Shown here: positions 60,357 through 64,000 of the stretch, piece by piece | Position numbering within the stretch: the first letter of the stretch is position 1 | Layout of the letters: every line of letters begins with the position of its first letter | Source: Psoroptes ovis | Taxonomy: Eukaryota; Arthropoda; Arachnida; Sarcoptiformes; Psoroptidae | Assembly (NCBI GenBank): GCA_002943765.1 | Contig: PQWQ01000003.1 | Span: 3,967,501 to 4,031,500 of the forward strand | DNA: 64,000 nucleotides | Reading direction: 5' to 3' | The notes under the pieces: model-generated | Told to the model about the DNA's origin: nothing | Seen by the model: the letters and a program-made list of their open reading frames with translations, nothing else | Databases searched by the model: none | Made by a program: the position numbers and the translations under genes

Positions 60357-62518
60357 CAAATGTTTATTTTTTCAAATATTTATTTCTTTACAAATATTTT
60401 CAATGATAATGTATTCAATTCATCAATGATGAATGAGCAAAGAAATTCATTTGTTTTTTTTCTTTCAAATTCAATTCAATTAATCGAATTCGATATGATC
60501 ATTAATTTTTTGAAAATTTCGAAGACGAATCAAAGTTTTTAAAGATGTAAAATATCATAAATTAATTATTGGTAAACCAATCAATCGATCGTTCATCGTT
60601 CATCATTATCATCATCATCATCATCATCATCATCAATTTCAAATGCATTTCTTCATTCAAATGCATCTATTCAGCTCGAATGAATAGATAGATGTTGGCT
60701 AAATAAATATTTATTACTGCTTTTAGTAAAGGTCAATCGACAGTTTCATGTGTTCATGTTCATGTTCATTGCTTGATAATTGTTCCGTTTTTGAATGATT
60801 GATAATTGTTCCGTTTCATGTTACGATACAATGCGCGATAACTCTTTCGTAGTCTTGAAGGTATAGTCTTGAGACTTTTGCAAATTTGCTTATTAACGCA
60901 TTTATGGACGATCTGTTCGATGGTGGTCTATGCCATGATCGTTGTGATTGAGTAGGAGACAGATAGACGATCGACGAGAAACTTGAAATTTTGAAATTTA
61001 AGAAATTTAAAATTTTGAAAATTTAAAATTCATAAAATTTGTAAATTAAACATTTCAAAAATTATTAGAAATTTGATTCCTAAGAAGTAAATGAACATAA
61101 TAATGTATTCATTTATGATTAGTGATCGAAGATTATAGAAAATAATAATCATCGTCTTGTCAATGGGAAACCTTTTTTTTTGATTATTTTACAAATTCAA
61201 TTATTCAATTATCATCTTAGAAATATTTGTAGGTTAAGGATTGAAATCAATGATGAATTTGATTTGGCCAATAAATTACAACGGCGGCATTGACATTCCT
61301 GTCTGCAGTAAGCAAAATCATTGATTTTCAAATCAATGTGAAATCACGAAGAGACGATCGTAAATATTTATTGATTTTTAAATTTGAATTTGAATTTGTA
61401 ATTTTAAATTTAATCATTTTAAATTTGAATTCAAATTTAATCGTTTAAATTCAAAAATTTAAGATGAATCAATGAATGAATGATTGATCGATTGATGCGT
61501 ATGATGTATTTCTACGGACATATTTCATGTCTTGGCCGCAAATTATCCGGGGGGAAAATGACTGATAATTGGCTTTGATTTGATGTGATTTCAAATGACT
61601 TTGAATGATGATCGGTAGCTACTGCTGTTTGGTGGCTCTCGCTATTGTTGTCAACATATTTTGACAATTATCATCAAGGATTTCAAGGATTATTGATTTC
61701 GAATTTTACTTGCGCAGCATTGAAAAAGTCAAATTTGTTTGACCACATTCAATACCACGAATACGAAAACTTGCGGAACGTTTTCCGCATCAATCCTGGA
61801 AATTCCAAGACCCGAAACAATTTCGAATTACAAATGACAAGCCTTTTGATGTTATAATTATGATGCTTTTGATGATGCTTATGATAATTGTCCACCCACC
61901 TTTGCGGCCACCACCTTTGAAAATCAATGAATAAATGATTAATAATCAATGATTATGTTCCATCAACAAATTATTAAAATGAAATAAACATGAAAATGTA
62001 TGGCGTATGTTTGTGTATCTGTGCGTGTGTGTGTGCAAAAAAAAGGTGGTCAATCTTTCATTTGATGATAATGATATGATATGATTAAATACATATGAAA
62101 ACATATGCACATTAAATTATTGATTAATATGGAATTAAATTTCAAATTACTCTTCATAATAAACATTATCATCAAATAAACATCTCAAATGTATCATAGC
62201 TGTTAGTATTTGATTTTTAACAATGATAATGATCAAAAGATGATCCTGGAACAGGCTTTATGCTAGCTTAGAATACAAGCTCTAATACAGGGCTAAGCTC
62301 TTTTTCAAATCCATGTATTTATTTATTTCATTTATTTTGTTTTAATGAGAAATAAATAAAATGGAAATTGATAAATTAAATTTCCAATGAATTTCTTTGA
62401 ATTGGAAAACAGAAAAAATATGAATTAAATTATGAATTATATATCGTATTGAATTGAAATTGATGAATATTTTTGTTTTAAATTTTCAAAAATTTTGGAT
62501 TTTTTCACTTTCATTGGA

Positions 62519-62540
62519 ACACACACACACACACACACAC
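62519..62540. repeat. (AC)11 microsatellite
   Basis: Eleven perfect AC units in spacer DNA. Confidence 0.9.
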
Positions 62541-62993
62541 ATGTATATCAATATAATCCAATCATAAATCCATCATCAAAATAAACATAATGAAGAGAAG
62601 ATATACATCCATTTTTTCCTAAGAAAAAAATATTTCATCCACAAAAAATATTTATTTATATTTTGAAAAAATAAATATTCATTCATTTACACTCAGAAAT
62701 AAACAAATACAAATACAAACACACAAGATTTGAAGAGAAATATTAAATTTATATTAATAATTCTTACAATTAATAATATTGAAAATGATAATGATAATTA
62801 GCTATTCACCATAGTCCATAATATATCATCAACAATAATTTATTGATGATGATCATTGATGGTGGCGATAATGGCTATGGCGATGATGGCGATGGTGGTC
62901 GTGGTGGTGGTGGTGAAGATGTCTGATGATGGTCATCATCACCATTATCATCAGTAAAACGATTCATCAAAACGAAATGAAACAAAGAAAAAT

Positions 62994-63020
62994 GAAGAAG
63001 AAGAAGAAGAAGAAGAAGAA
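62994..63020. repeat. (AAG)n microsatellite
   Basis: About nine AAG/GAA units. A poly-Leu minus-strand frame arises from it. Confidence 0.85.
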
Positions 63021-63663
63021 ATAAATTATTTATGTTCTTCTTCAAATAAATAAATAAGAAAAAGGTTTGGATCAAACAAACAAACGAAACATTCACACAG
63101 ACATTCATTTAAAAAGGTCTTACAAATTCATTCAGATTTGTCTTTATTTTTTTTCAGTGAATTTGATTTTGTTTTTTTGTGTGAATTGAATCCATGAATC
63201 AATGATTGGAATGAATGAATGAATGAATGAATGAATAAAGTGAAAACGAAAATAAATTTTCAAATTTTTCAAATCAAATAATTTTCAAATAATTCCAAAA
63301 TCAATTTTTCAATTATTCGTTAATTTGCTTTTGTTTCGTGTGTCGAATATCCATAAACACGAATATTTATTTTATTTCATTTCATTTTTCATTTTTTCAT
63401 TTTTTCAAAAATTCAAAAATTTAAAGAATCAGTATTCTACAATACATCAGCCAAACACAGCAAACGCAAGTATGTTTTGAGAATGGTCACTTGTTTCGTG
63501 CCGTGAATTTGATGCGATTCATTTCAAATATTTCAAATGATGCGATTTTAGATCCGTGAATAATCATTTTTCGAATTTTTTTTTTTTTTTTGAATTTTCA
63601 AATTTTGATTAGTTTTTCATTGATTATTATTGTTTCCATCATTTTGATTAATATCATCCAGTC

Positions 63664-63922
63664 ATGCAAAAGGTAAGATTAGAATTTATTTTAAATATTT
63701 TCTGTAAAAATATATTTGGGAATATTTTCAAATTTTTTTATTTGAATTTACGAAAAAAAAATTTAGTTTATAATAATAGGATTGACCATTACATTAATGG
63801 TCATCAATGTTTATGGCCAAAAAGGTCGAACATTTGTTAATCCGGCACTTAGTCCTGGTCGTAAAGCATTGGCCAAAAGTCCAACAAAACCATTAGTACC
63901 ACCGCCAAGAATTAGTCAAACA
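63664..63922 (+). CDS. Secreted protein, first two exons, cut by window edge
   Basis: A short first exon (63664-63672, Met-Gln-Lys) joins a second at 63767-63922 with good acceptor (TTTAG) and donor (ACA/GTATGA) sites. The join gives MQKFIIIGLTITLMVINVYG, a typical signal peptide. The mature start QKGRTFVNPALSPGRK is followed by a Pro/Lys-rich stretch (PTKPLVPPPR). Without splicing, the second exon would stop at once at TGA, which supports the donor. The rest lies beyond the right edge. The family is not recognised, and a nine-base first coding exon is unusual but known for secreted arthropod proteins. Confidence 0.6.
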
Positions 63923-64000
63923 GTATGAATTTTTTTTTCAAATTTTTTCAAACATATTTCGCGAATTTATTTCCATCTTAAATTTTAAATTTTTTCCAAC

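Larger units (their letters stand above)
59583..63663. other. AT-rich spacer after the mannosidase
   Basis: It contains two MITEs (59770-59853, 60270-60356), an (AC)11 tract, an (AAG)n tract and a GAT/ATC-rich stretch. No gene is supported. The last few hundred bases should carry the promoter of the edge gene. Confidence 0.5.

Noticed and set aside
1..64000. CRISPR arrays, bacterial operons, rRNA or tRNA genes, viral genes
   Set aside because: None was seen. Introns, poly(A) signals and gene families show nuclear animal DNA. A systematic tRNA scan was not possible by eye.

Overview
The window is nuclear DNA from an astigmatid mite, most likely a house-dust or scab mite relative. The DNA is very AT-rich. 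Genes have short GT-AG introns, and coding islands sit between long simple-sequence-rich spacers. Two genes point to the taxon. One is a 284-residue tropomyosin that reads like the mite group 10 allergen. The other is a group 7 allergen-like gene whose sequence is clearly diverged from the Dermatophagoides group 7 proteins I remember, so I do not name a species.

Layout. Bases 1-10.6 kb are mostly spacer with small inverted-repeat elements and one weak candidate exon. From 10.7 to 13.7 kb a small two-exon membrane-protein gene (+) converges on a microsomal-type epoxide hydrolase (-). From 17.5 to 21.7 kb lie a four-exon SLC17/sialin-type transporter and a three-exon type I membrane protein with an LDL-receptor-like propeller region. 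From 24.9 to 43.9 kb two muscle genes lie head to tail: tropomyosin, then a complete muscle myosin heavy chain (Mhc). From 44.6 to 46.9 kb there is a compact trio: GPN3 (-), OXLD1 (+) and NCBP3 (-). A group 7 allergen-like gene follows at 47.5-48.2 kb, then a formin of the FMNL/Frl type (-) at 48.8-52.8 kb. A hypothetical basic protein and a lysosomal alpha-mannosidase occupy 55.5-59.6 kb. The first two exons of an unknown secreted protein are cut by the right edge.

The most notable part is Mhc. I could assemble it completely, with every splice phase consistent (1,952 or 1,953 residues). It has six clusters of duplicated, apparently mutually exclusive exons: N-terminal region, P-loop/loop 1, nucleotide-pocket lip, transducer strand, converter (three copies) and S2 hinge. 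This allows up to 96 proteins. The P-loop/loop 1 and transducer clusters have no counterpart in Drosophila Mhc, whereas the relay region, which is alternative in Drosophila, is a single constitutive exon here. Tropomyosin just upstream has a candidate alternative last exon that would replace most of the rod with a short coiled coil and a strongly acidic tail.

Twelve copies of an approximately 80-90 bp mariner-like miniature element are scattered in the spacers. None lies between about 27.7 and 59.8 kb. Several perfect or near-perfect hairpins are also present. I saw no rRNA, tRNA, CRISPR array or viral gene.
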